A stretch of 5,927 nt of DNA. It comes from Flavobacteriaceae bacterium UBA2000. GTDB lineage: Bacteria; Bacteroidota; Bacteroidia; Flavobacteriales; Flavobacteriaceae. The notes beneath the pieces were generated by a model. The model was not told the DNA's origin, ran no database searches, and saw only the letters and a list, made by a program, of their open reading frames with translations. Location: NCBI GenBank assembly GCA_002335345.1, contig DDCS01000141.1:1-5927 (forward strand), read 5' to 3'. This document shows positions 1-5,670 of the stretch, piece after piece. The stretch's first letter is position 1. The number at the start of each line of letters is the position of its first letter. Made by a program: the position numbers and the translations under genes.

Positions 1-665
1 AGGGCGCCTACATTACTGGGGATTTGGTCATTAGTCCCTCTTTCTTGATAGCGACTAACATAACTGGCACCAAATCTCAAATCGCCGCGCGAGAAATTTA
101 ATTGCTGACCTAAGTCATAGTTAAGGTCATAACCATTAATGACCCCTTCGGTAAGCTCAAATCCATTGCGTTGTTGTCCCACCAAAGCGGTAAATGATAC
201 AAAGTTGTTCACGTTATATTTCACGCGAGCCCCTTGAATCGCAGAATTGATCCCTAATTGACGATCTTCCCAACTGCGTAAAATTAATCCACTACCAAAT
301 TGTTCGTAGAAATACCCGGCAGTAATATCCAGGTCTTGGAGTTTGGCATTTAAAAAGTAATAGGCAATTCCGTTATTGTTGTCAAAGGTCGGACTATATC
401 CTAGCAGGGCCGAGGGGAGGTAACTTTCGTATTGCACCCCCGCGGTAAAATCACCAATATTATAATTGAGTTGTAAGTAATTATTGGAGCGAAAAGCGTC
501 TTCTGGGGCGACAAACCCCGGGTCGGTATCTGAGAGTTTTAAGTCAGTATCGTCAAGCAGCCATTGGCTGTTTGATTCGTATCCCCCATAAAGATATCCT
601 TGATTGTTTTGCCCCCAAAGTGGTATCAGGGCCAAAAAACAACTGGCGTAAAGTATTTTTTTCAT
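1..665 (-). CDS. DUF6029-like outer-membrane beta-barrel protein, C-terminus cut by window edge
   Basis: Only the N-terminal 221 residues are in the window; the frame stays open through position 3. The start at 665 gives a signal peptide: MKK, a hydrophobic run (ILYASCFLALIPLW) and a probable cleavage after GQ at residue 19. The mature part is rich in aromatic residues, Asn and Gly, with alternating hydrophobic strands such as NYLQLNYNIGDFTAGVQYE (62-80) and ITAGYFYEQFGSGLILRSWE (114-133), as in outer-membrane beta barrels. The stretch GSGLILRSWEDRQLGINSAI with the following QGARVKY (124-150) resembles the conserved block I know from the DUF6029 family of Bacteroidota. No enzymatic motif is seen and the function of the family is not established. 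The gene lies 17 bases downstream of the TlpA-like gene on the same strand and is probably co-transcribed with it. Location and barrel fold are inferred from sequence style; the family name comes from recall, not a search. Confidence 0.75.
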   Translation of the reverse strand, partial: MKKILYASCFLALIPLWGQNNQGYLYGGYESNSQWLLDDTDLKLSDTDPGFVAPEDAFRSNNYLQLNYNIGDFTAGVQYESYLPSALLGYSPTFDNNNGIAYYFLNAKLQDLDITAGYFYEQFGSGLILRSWEDRQLGINSAIQGARVKYNVNNFVSFTALVGQQRNGFELTEGVINGYDLNYDLGQQLNFSRGDLRFGASYVSRYQERGTNDQIPSNVGA

Positions 666-682
666 CAAAATATAAATAAAGA

Positions 683-1165
683 TTATTCTGCGTTAGCCAA
701 AACCTGCTCGTAAAGCTCTAGCTCGGCTCCTGGTGTATAACCAGAATGGCGATAGATAATTTGCCCATTTTTGACCAAGACGGTCAAGGGTACAGTTGCA
801 GCACCAAGTGCTCTTTTCACATCGTTATTTGTGTCTAATAAGATATTGTAGTCCCATCCTTTTCCATTAATCATCGGGCGGACACGACGCACAGTGCGGG
901 CATCATCAATCGAAACCGCTATTAACGATACATTGGTTTCTTGTTGCCAATCCGTATAAATTTCACTGATTGCGTCGAGTTCTTTAATACAAGGGACACA
1001 CCAGGTCGCCCAAAGGGATATTATAGTCAGTGGCGATTGACTGGCTTCCTTTACCAAAGAAGTGCTTTGCCCGTCGAGCGTTGCTAATGCAATGTCAGGA
1101 AGGGAATCCTGCGCTAATAAAGTACCACTTGTGAATAGGAGCAAACCGAGAATTAGATTTTTCAT
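683..1165 (-). CDS. TlpA/ResA-like periplasmic thioredoxin-fold protein
   Basis: A 160-residue secreted thiol-disulfide protein. The start at 1165 is chosen because it opens a clean signal peptide (MKNLILGLLLFTSGTLLAQ, cleavage likely after Q19). The frame is open up to 1306, but the extra 47 residues are basic, AT-derived and would bury the signal. After a short lead-in (SLPDIALATLDGQ, 21-33), which matches the usual N-terminus of TlpA/AhpC-TSA domains, comes the active site ATWCVPC with cysteines 56 and 59, and the cis-proline motif ATVPLTVL with P126. Length and order fit a single-domain TlpA protein. Proteins of this type reduce or exchange disulfides in the periplasm, for example in cytochrome c maturation; the partner here is unknown. 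There is no lipobox, so it is probably soluble. It leads an operon with the downstream barrel gene and diverges from the Omp28-like gene. No Shine-Dalgarno is visible, as is normal in Bacteroidota. Confidence 0.9.
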   Translation of the reverse strand: MKNLILGLLLFTSGTLLAQDSLPDIALATLDGQSTSLVKEASQSPLTIISLWATWCVPCIKELDAISEIYTDWQQETNVSLIAVSIDDARTVRRVRPMINGKGWDYNILLDTNNDVKRALGAATVPLTVLVKNGQIIYRHSGYTPGAELELYEQVLANAE

Positions 1166-1278
1166 AAAAATGGACGTCTTTTGATTAAGTTTGGTAACAA
1201 TATTAATGAAATTTTTGCCGTATTCATTGATTTTGCGCCAAGTCTTTGAATGCTTAAAAAAAATTCTCTTAGTGGGCA

Positions 1279-1289
1279 TATAATTTTTG
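1279..1289 (+). promoter_or_regulatory. possible -7 region for the Omp28-like gene
   Basis: TATAATTTTTG lies about 40 bases before the start codon and approximates the Bacteroidota -7 box TAnnTTTG with one extra T. No TTTG-type -33 element sits at the usual distance of about 19-21 bases upstream, so this is a weak call. It falls in the 165-base divergent gap shared with the TlpA-like gene, in which I see no convincing promoter for the minus strand. Confidence 0.25.
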
Positions 1290-1330
1290 GCTATTTTAGC
1301 AATCAATCAGTAATCTAAATTTATCGATCT

Positions 1331-2386
1331 ATGTCTTCAAATTTGCGCAATGTCTTCTTGTATTCTTTGGGAGTAGTTTTGTTTTATGCATGTAGTGAAA
1401 AGGAGGATTTTTCCAGCTTCAATACCAATACGGTAGAGCCGATTAATATCGGTTTAACCTATAGGGCAGCTTCCTTGCGCAATCAAGAAATTACCTTTCA
1501 GGTTTTTGATGAGGAATCCAATGAAATTGTAGACAATATTACCTTTTATGTCGATGGCAGTCCTATAATGGGCAATACGTTTAGCGCCGACCAAGAAGGG
1601 GTGTTCTCAGTTTATGCTGAATATGAGGATCAAGGAACCTTGTCGACTACGGATACGGAGAGTTTTTCTGTAGTCATACCGACCAAAAATGTACTTGTAG
1701 AGGACTATACGGGCACCTGGTGTGGTTATTGTCCCGCAGTGTCTGCCGCTGTTGATGCAGTGCAAGGGCTTACGGATCATATATCCATTGTGGCCTTGCA
1801 CAATGGTGACGATTTATCATTGGCGATCGAACCGGATATTCGAGAAGGCCTCGGTGTGCCTTCAGGCTCGCCTCGTGCACGCATTGATAGAACCATTGTA
1901 TGGGGATTGGGGACGCCTCCGGAATTTCCAACGGCTGATGTTTTGAGTCTTGCGGGTATCGATTCTCCAGTAGCCATCGGTTTGACCTCTAGTCTGAACG
2001 GACGCGCATTGAGTGTCAATGTATCGATCGCATCTGAGGAGGCCTTGTCCGATCACAAATTAGTCGTTTATTTAACTGAAGATGGACTCTTGCGCGATCA
2101 AACCAATTATTACGACAACGATCAAAGCAGTCCTTACTTCGGATTGGGTAATCCCATGGTGGATTTTGAACAAAAACACGTTTTACGCGCAGCGCTAACG
2201 GATGCTATTGGTGACCCCATACCGGCGCTAAATGCTTTGGCAGACTACAACACACAAATTAGTTACACGATCCCAGAAGATTTTGCCATAGACCAGTTAC
2301 AATTGGTGGTCATGGTGGTTGATCAAAATAACCTTGCAGTCAATACGCAGCACGCGGCCATAGAGGAAACGATAATTTACCAGTAA
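1331..2386 (+). CDS. Omp28-like outer-membrane lipoprotein with CxxC thioredoxin-like domain
   Basis: A 351-residue lipoprotein. The N-terminus has a short hydrophobic segment ending in the lipobox FYAC, with C21 as the lipidation site, followed by SEKEDF. Acidic residues just after the lipid cysteine resemble the export signal that sends Bacteroidota lipoproteins to the cell surface. Residues of about 38-115 look like an Ig-like beta domain (EITFQVFDEESNEIVDNITF, then an FSVYAEYED strand). At 120-134 the sequence NVLVEDYTGTWCGYC opens the Omp28 domain, with a CxxC pair at C131 and C134 in thioredoxin-like context, followed by the helix AVSAAVDAVQ and the strand HISIVALHNGDD. The C-terminal part (about 215-351) is beta-rich, as in the family, and no type IX sorting domain is apparent. 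The biochemical role of Omp28 proteins is unsettled; adhesin and redox roles are possible. It stands alone on the plus strand, divergent from the TlpA-like gene. Confidence 0.87.
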   Translation: MSSNLRNVFLYSLGVVLFYACSEKEDFSSFNTNTVEPINIGLTYRAASLRNQEITFQVFDEESNEIVDNITFYVDGSPIMGNTFSADQEGVFSVYAEYEDQGTLSTTDTESFSVVIPTKNVLVEDYTGTWCGYCPAVSAAVDAVQGLTDHISIVALHNGDDLSLAIEPDIREGLGVPSGSPRARIDRTIVWGLGTPPEFPTADVLSLAGIDSPVAIGLTSSLNGRALSVNVSIASEEALSDHKLVVYLTEDGLLRDQTNYYDNDQSSPYFGLGNPMVDFEQKHVLRAALTDAIGDPIPALNALADYNTQISYTIPEDFAIDQLQLVVMVVDQNNLAVNTQHAAIEETIIYQ

Positions 2387-2443
2387 CCGAACATTCAGGC
2401 ACAATACCTAGAGCCCAAGCCCATGAGGACACTGTTATCCTAG

Positions 2444-2461
2444 TGGATTAGTGTTAATCCA
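2444..2461. terminator. hairpin between convergent genes, overlapping the pruA stop codon
   Basis: TGGATTA (2444-2450), a GTGT loop and TAATCCA (2455-2461) form a perfect 7-base-pair stem. It lies at the end of the 67-base gap between the convergent Omp28-like and pruA genes, and the pruA stop codon (2454-2456) is inside it. There is no T-tract on either strand, so it is not a canonical intrinsic terminator; it could still mark the 3' ends of one or both transcripts. A smaller competing stem, ATCC/GGAT (2437-2448), shares its left arm. Confidence 0.3.
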
Positions 2462-4079
2462 TGAATGGGTAGCGATAGTTTTTGGCCACCACAAGTTGTT
2501 CCTTAACGGTTCTTGGGGAAACCCAGCGATACAGATTTAATTTACTGCCCGCTTTGTCATTTGTGCCGCTGGCTCTAGCGCCGCCAAAAGGTTGTTGCCC
2601 CACTACAGCCCCGGTCGGTTTATCATTAATGTAGAAATTCCCCGCGCTATTTTCCAAGGCGACAACGGCCTGATCTAAAGCGTAACGATCTTGACTAAAC
2701 ACCGCTCCTGTTAGGGCGTAATCACTGGTTTGATCCACCAGTTTTAGGGTTTGTGCCCAATCCTGGTCTTGATAGACATAAATGGTCAAAACAGGGCCGA
2801 AAAGTTCGGTTTCCATCGTTTTGTAATGCGGGTTATTGGTTTTGATTACGGTGGGTTGTATAAAATAACCTTTACTCTTGTCGTATCCGCCGCCAAAAAT
2901 AATTTCTGCGTCTTGGTCTTTTTTCGCCTGATCGATATAATGGGCCAATTTATCAAACGATCCTTCGTGGATGACCGCGGTCATAAAGTTCTGTGGATCT
3001 TCTGGGGAGCCTTGCTTGATGGTTTGTAACTCTTGAGTGAGTTTTTGCGACACCACCTCCCAAAGACTCTCAGGGATATAACAGCGACTAGCGGCACTAC
3101 ATTTTTGACCCTGAAACTCAAAAGCCCCACGAATAATTGCTGTAACCAGTCCGTCAACATCGGCAGAGGGATGAGCGACAATAAAGTCTTTTCCTCCGGT
3201 CTCTCCGACAATTCTTGGATACGTTTTATACTTGTGGATGTTGTGTCCAATGCTCTGCCATAAATTTTTAAATACATCGGTTGAACCTGTAAAATGAAGT
3301 CCACTAAACTCTGGATGGCTCAATATTTCTTCGGTGATCATTACTGGGTCCCCCATAATCATATTAATGACCCCTGCAGGGACTCCTGCTTCCTTGAATA
3401 CTTCAAGAACGACTTGTGCCGAAAAGACTTGAGCATCACTGGGTTTCCAGATGACGACATTTCCCATAAGTGCAGCGCTGGAAGGCAGATTACCCGCTAT
3501 GGCCGTAAAGTTAAACGGGGTGATGGCATAGACGAACCCTTCTAAGGGACGATATTCCAATCGATTCCACGTTTCGGCCGTAGAATGAGGCTGCTCTTGA
3601 TACATTTCAGTCATGTAAGCCACATTAAAACGCAGAAAGTCAATAAACTCACATGCTGCATCAATCTCGGCTTGATGAACTGTTTTGGATTGAGCCAGCA
3701 TTGTGGCCGCATTAATGCGTGCGCGATAGGGTCCTGCAATGAGTTCGGCGGCGCGTAAAAATATAGCGGCTCTTTGTTCCCATGGGGTTTGTGCCCATTT
3801 TTCTCTGGCAGACAAAGCAGTGTCTATAGCCTGATGCACTTCATTTTTAGAAGCTTTGTGAAAAATCCCGAGAGCATGTTGGTGATCATGCGGGGGATTC
3901 ATGGACTGCGTATTTCCAGTACGCACGTCTTGACCGTTAATGTACAAAGGGACCTCTATGGTCTGGTGATACATCTGAGTATATGCCGCGAGAACAGCGG
4001 CCCGTTCAGGTGTGCCAGGGGCATAAGATTTAACAGGTTCGTTATGTGGTTTTGGTACGGAAAAAACACCTTTGTCCAT
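2454..4079 (-). CDS. pruA: 1-pyrroline-5-carboxylate dehydrogenase (L-glutamate gamma-semialdehyde dehydrogenase)
   Basis: A complete 541-residue aldehyde dehydrogenase that oxidises glutamate-5-semialdehyde (in equilibrium with pyrroline-5-carboxylate) to glutamate with NAD+, the second step of proline breakdown, in the cytoplasm. Visible family elements in order: the N-terminal NEPVKSYAPGTPER (13-26) typical of monofunctional P5C dehydrogenases; TPFNFTAIAGN with the oxyanion asparagine N190; the cofactor-binding WKPSD (211-215, K212); FTGST (263-267); the general base E293 in VGETGGKDF; the nucleophile C327 in GQKCSAASRC; ELFGPV (425-430); and the C-terminal substrate-anchor region NDKPTGAVVGQQPFGG (485-500). 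All catalytic residues are present, and the length equals that of stand-alone bacterial and mitochondrial-type enzymes, not the PutA fusion. No proline dehydrogenase gene is adjacent. It has its own promoter and appears to be a single-gene transcript. The start at 4079 is the only sensible one. Confidence 0.97.
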   Translation of the reverse strand: MDKGVFSVPKPHNEPVKSYAPGTPERAAVLAAYTQMYHQTIEVPLYINGQDVRTGNTQSMNPPHDHQHALGIFHKASKNEVHQAIDTALSAREKWAQTPWEQRAAIFLRAAELIAGPYRARINAATMLAQSKTVHQAEIDAACEFIDFLRFNVAYMTEMYQEQPHSTAETWNRLEYRPLEGFVYAITPFNFTAIAGNLPSSAALMGNVVIWKPSDAQVFSAQVVLEVFKEAGVPAGVINMIMGDPVMITEEILSHPEFSGLHFTGSTDVFKNLWQSIGHNIHKYKTYPRIVGETGGKDFIVAHPSADVDGLVTAIIRGAFEFQGQKCSAASRCYIPESLWEVVSQKLTQELQTIKQGSPEDPQNFMTAVIHEGSFDKLAHYIDQAKKDQDAEIIFGGGYDKSKGYFIQPTVIKTNNPHYKTMETELFGPVLTIYVYQDQDWAQTLKLVDQTSDYALTGAVFSQDRYALDQAVVALENSAGNFYINDKPTGAVVGQQPFGGARASGTNDKAGSKLNLYRWVSPRTVKEQLVVAKNYRYPFMD

Positions 4080-4112
4080 GATTGTTTTGGGTATTAATTG
4101 TGATGAGTTTCT

Positions 4113-4127
4113 TGTGCGTTATGCACA
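4113..4127. promoter_or_regulatory. dyad at the predicted pruA transcription start
   Basis: TGTGC (4113-4117) and GCACA (4123-4127) are perfect inverted arms separated by GTTAT. On the pruA strand this begins three bases after the -7 box, so it covers the predicted start site. It could be a repressor or activator operator, or a small hairpin at the 5' end of the mRNA. Five-base arms are short, and chance cannot be excluded. Confidence 0.35.
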
Positions 4128-4130
4128 GGG

Positions 4131-4161
4131 CAAAGGTACAAAAAATACTGCCCATACCCAA
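4131..4161 (-). promoter_or_regulatory. pruA promoter (Bacteroidota -33/-7 type)
   Basis: Read on the minus strand, TTGG (4161-4158) is followed after 19 bases by TACCTTTG (4138-4131), an exact match to the -7 consensus TAnnTTTG at the expected spacing from a TTG-type -33 element. Transcription would start near 4124-4127, giving a leader of roughly 45 bases to the pruA ATG at 4079. This is the best-formed promoter in the window. Confidence 0.7.
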
Positions 4162-4206
4162 GACGAGTTGCCTTAAGGATCAAGTCAAAATGATGAGAAA
4201 ATAAAA

Positions 4207-4226
4207 GGATAATTGGGCAAAAGCCC
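4207..4226 (-). terminator. candidate intrinsic terminator of the T9SS plug gene
   Basis: Eight bases after the stop codon of the plug gene, on its strand, GGGC-TTTT-GCCC (4226-4215) forms a short GC stem, followed by AATTATCC and then T-rich sequence (TTTTATTTTC) running to about 4193. The stem has only four base pairs and the T-tract does not follow at once, so it is a modest candidate. Together with the pruA promoter further on it suggests that the plug gene and pruA are transcribed separately. Confidence 0.4.
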
Positions 4227-4233
4227 GTGAACT

Positions 4234-5481
4234 TTAATTGTTGGTGATGCTTGTAGAATTTCCACGGCCCCAGCCAATGAGTCGATCATAACGTTCTCCC
4301 GGGCCTTTGTAATAGACCAGCACCGTATACTCGTTTTCTGTTTCCCAATAATTTCCATTGATGCGCCCCAAATCAATCGGGCCATCATTAATTTGGCTGG
4401 CAAAAGTGTAGTTATAAAATCCTTGTTTTAAGAACAGTATGGTCTCCATCAGCCCTGAATCAGGGTTGTAATACAGTTCATTCGTTTCTTGCGTGGCGTA
4501 ATTATTAAAATTTCCATAGACAAAAACACGCTGGTTTTCCTCAGGGGTATAGCTCAATGAAAAATGCGTCAATATATATTCCGCCTCAATACTCGAGTTA
4601 TTTGTGCCCAAAGCGCGAATTACGAAATTGCCATTGACATCGGGATTGAATGTATAGGGGCGTTCGGCACGCGGGTTTTGTGTGTATAGATAATGTTCAA
4701 AGACTTCGTTGAGTTCAACGCGCCTGATGCCTACATTCGCCACCCGCGCTTCTTTGCTATCAAAATTCAAGAACTCATTGCCCCCCCAAAATGAGGCTTC
4801 TTTATCGTAACGATAAATCAGATCTCGCCCCATCGTATATTGAGGAATCAAGTTGTCGATAACCCGACGGAGATTGTTGTTTTGGACAATAACCGTTTTT
4901 ACCGATTCGTTTGGATTGATCAGCAATACGTCATTGGGGTAAACGGTAAATTGAATGGCTTGTTTTTCATTGATATGGCGGAGATCACGAGAACGCTTAA
5001 CGGAAACACCCACACCAACTTGCTCTTCAACAATCATGAATTTTCGCGTGAACAACAAATTGCCGTCGTCATCGTATAAATGAATCATATAATTGCCACT
5101 CTTTTTAAATCCCCGTGTTTCGCGATTAGGAAAACGCACTTCGTAGTGGGAGTAGAGTTGAAGACTATTCAACGAATTGAGGTACTGCTCGATTCGAACA
5201 TCATCAAATCCGTCCATAAATTCGCCTTTGGAGAGATCGCTCGGTGTCCAATCAAAGTTGTGATGCGTGATTTGATAGTAAAAATCTTCTTCTGTTCCCC
5301 GTAAATCGTCAAAGCTCAGACTGATCGATTCCCCCAATTTTACCACGGGTAATTGCGCCTGCTGGCTTCCGCCCTGAAACTGAATTGATTTTATGTACAG
5401 GGGTTCAGTTTTTTCTAAAGTTTGAGCCTGAATTACACCCAGGCCAAAGAACCCCAGAAGCATGAGATAAACGCGCCACAT
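4234..5481 (-). CDS. type IX secretion system plug protein (DUF5103 family)
   Basis: A 415-residue exported protein. The start at 5481 opens a signal peptide (MWRVYLMLLGFFGLGVIQAQ, cleavage likely after Q20); an alternative ATG at 5463 would also leave a signal. The sequence fits the Bacteroidota family once called DUF5103 and now the T9SS plug domain family. Features recalled from it: DWTPSDLSKGEFMDGFDD (77-94), SLQLYSHYEVRFPNRE (106-121), KSGNYMIHLYDDDG (127-140), a VIVQNNNLRR strand (198-206), WGGNEFLNF (232-240), YTFNPDVNGNFVIRA (276-290), and a C-terminal E-set-like part with VFVYGNFNNYA (319-329) and LKQGFYNYTF (351-360). In the type IX system a plug protein closes the periplasmic side of the SprA translocon pore when no cargo is bound. 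No other T9SS gene is in the window, so it is an orphan component, as is common for this scattered system. It diverges from nqrA. Family call strong; specific plug role inferred from the family. Confidence 0.88.
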   Translation of the reverse strand: MWRVYLMLLGFFGLGVIQAQTLEKTEPLYIKSIQFQGGSQQAQLPVVKLGESISLSFDDLRGTEEDFYYQITHHNFDWTPSDLSKGEFMDGFDDVRIEQYLNSLNSLQLYSHYEVRFPNRETRGFKKSGNYMIHLYDDDGNLLFTRKFMIVEEQVGVGVSVKRSRDLRHINEKQAIQFTVYPNDVLLINPNESVKTVIVQNNNLRRVIDNLIPQYTMGRDLIYRYDKEASFWGGNEFLNFDSKEARVANVGIRRVELNEVFEHYLYTQNPRAERPYTFNPDVNGNFVIRALGTNNSSIEAEYILTHFSLSYTPEENQRVFVYGNFNNYATQETNELYYNPDSGLMETILFLKQGFYNYTFASQINDGPIDLGRINGNYWETENEYTVLVYYKGPGERYDRLIGWGRGNSTSITNN

Positions 5482-5542
5482 AGATTAAAAATTTCTCTAA
5501 TATAGCTAAAAATCTACAGTTAAATTAGGGTCAAAATAAGGC

Positions 5543-5554
5543 ACGTTTAAACGT
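5543..5554. promoter_or_regulatory. 12-base perfect palindrome between divergent plug gene and nqrA
   Basis: ACGTTTAAACGT is a perfect palindrome in the 189-base gap between the plug gene (start 5481) and nqrA (start 5671). It sits about 45 bases upstream of the nqrA -7 box and about 60 bases before the plug gene start, a position suited to an operator shared by both. No regulator gene is nearby to suggest what binds it. Confidence 0.35.
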
Positions 5555-5599
5555 CCTGAAATTTATCTTCGATTATTATGGAAAGCGGCTTTTAATTTC

Positions 5600-5607
5600 T
5601 AAATTTG
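5600..5607 (+). promoter_or_regulatory. nqrA promoter -7 box
   Basis: TAAATTTG is an exact match to the Bacteroidota -7 consensus TAnnTTTG, in an AT-rich stretch 63 bases before the nqrA ATG. The -33 position (about 5577-5580, TATG) is a poor TTTG match. Transcription would start near 5611-5614, giving a leader of about 57-60 bases. This would drive nqrA and, by family precedent, the nqrB-F genes beyond the window. Confidence 0.5.
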
Positions 5608-5617
5608 CAGTCCCAAA

Positions 5618-5635
5618 ATCGCTCTTTTTTGCGAT
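5618..5635 (+). other. inverted repeat in the nqrA leader
   Basis: ATCGC (5618-5622) and GCGAT (5631-5635) flank the T-rich loop TCTTTTTT, just after the predicted transcription start. It could fold as a small 5' hairpin in the nqr mRNA. The right arm overlaps the palindrome GCGATCGC (5631-5638), so part of the symmetry may be incidental. No known riboswitch or leader family is recognisable. Confidence 0.25.
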
Positions 5636-5670
5636 CGCGGCACCAAAAAAAGAACGCTAATACTACATCT

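Noticed and set aside
1198..1205. TAATATTG on the minus strand as a -7 box for the TlpA-like gene
   Set aside because: It has one mismatch to TAnnTTTG and no TTTG-type -33 element at 19-21 bases upstream, so it cannot be told from AT-rich background.
1166..1306. In-frame N-terminal extension of the TlpA-like gene by 47 residues
   Set aside because: The extension is Lys/Asn-rich, comes from AT-rich intergenic DNA and would place the signal peptide inside the protein. The ATG at 1165 gives a normal signal peptide and the usual TlpA length.
1316..1323. TAAATTTA palindrome just before the Omp28-like start
   Set aside because: It is an 8-base AT-only palindrome in AT-rich DNA and likely chance; as a minus-strand -7 box it would lack a properly spaced -33 element.
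1607..2056. Short open frames on both strands within the Omp28-like gene
   Set aside because: They are shadows of the real coding frame, with atypical composition (Arg-, Cys- and His-rich) and no family resemblance.
2751..4097. Several open frames of 76-107 codons on the plus strand inside pruA, and one of 107 codons on the minus strand
   Set aside because: They lie wholly or almost wholly within a strongly supported dehydrogenase gene in other frames, and show no recognisable domain or signal.
4185..4403. A 72-codon minus-strand frame across the 3' end of the T9SS plug gene
   Set aside because: It overlaps the plug gene out of frame and has no signal or motif; the plug frame extends intact to its own stop at 4234.
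5631..5638. GCGATCGC octamer, identical to the cyanobacterial HIP1 repeat
   Set aside because: I noticed only a single copy, in a Bacteroidota context; an isolated 8-base palindrome is expected by chance.
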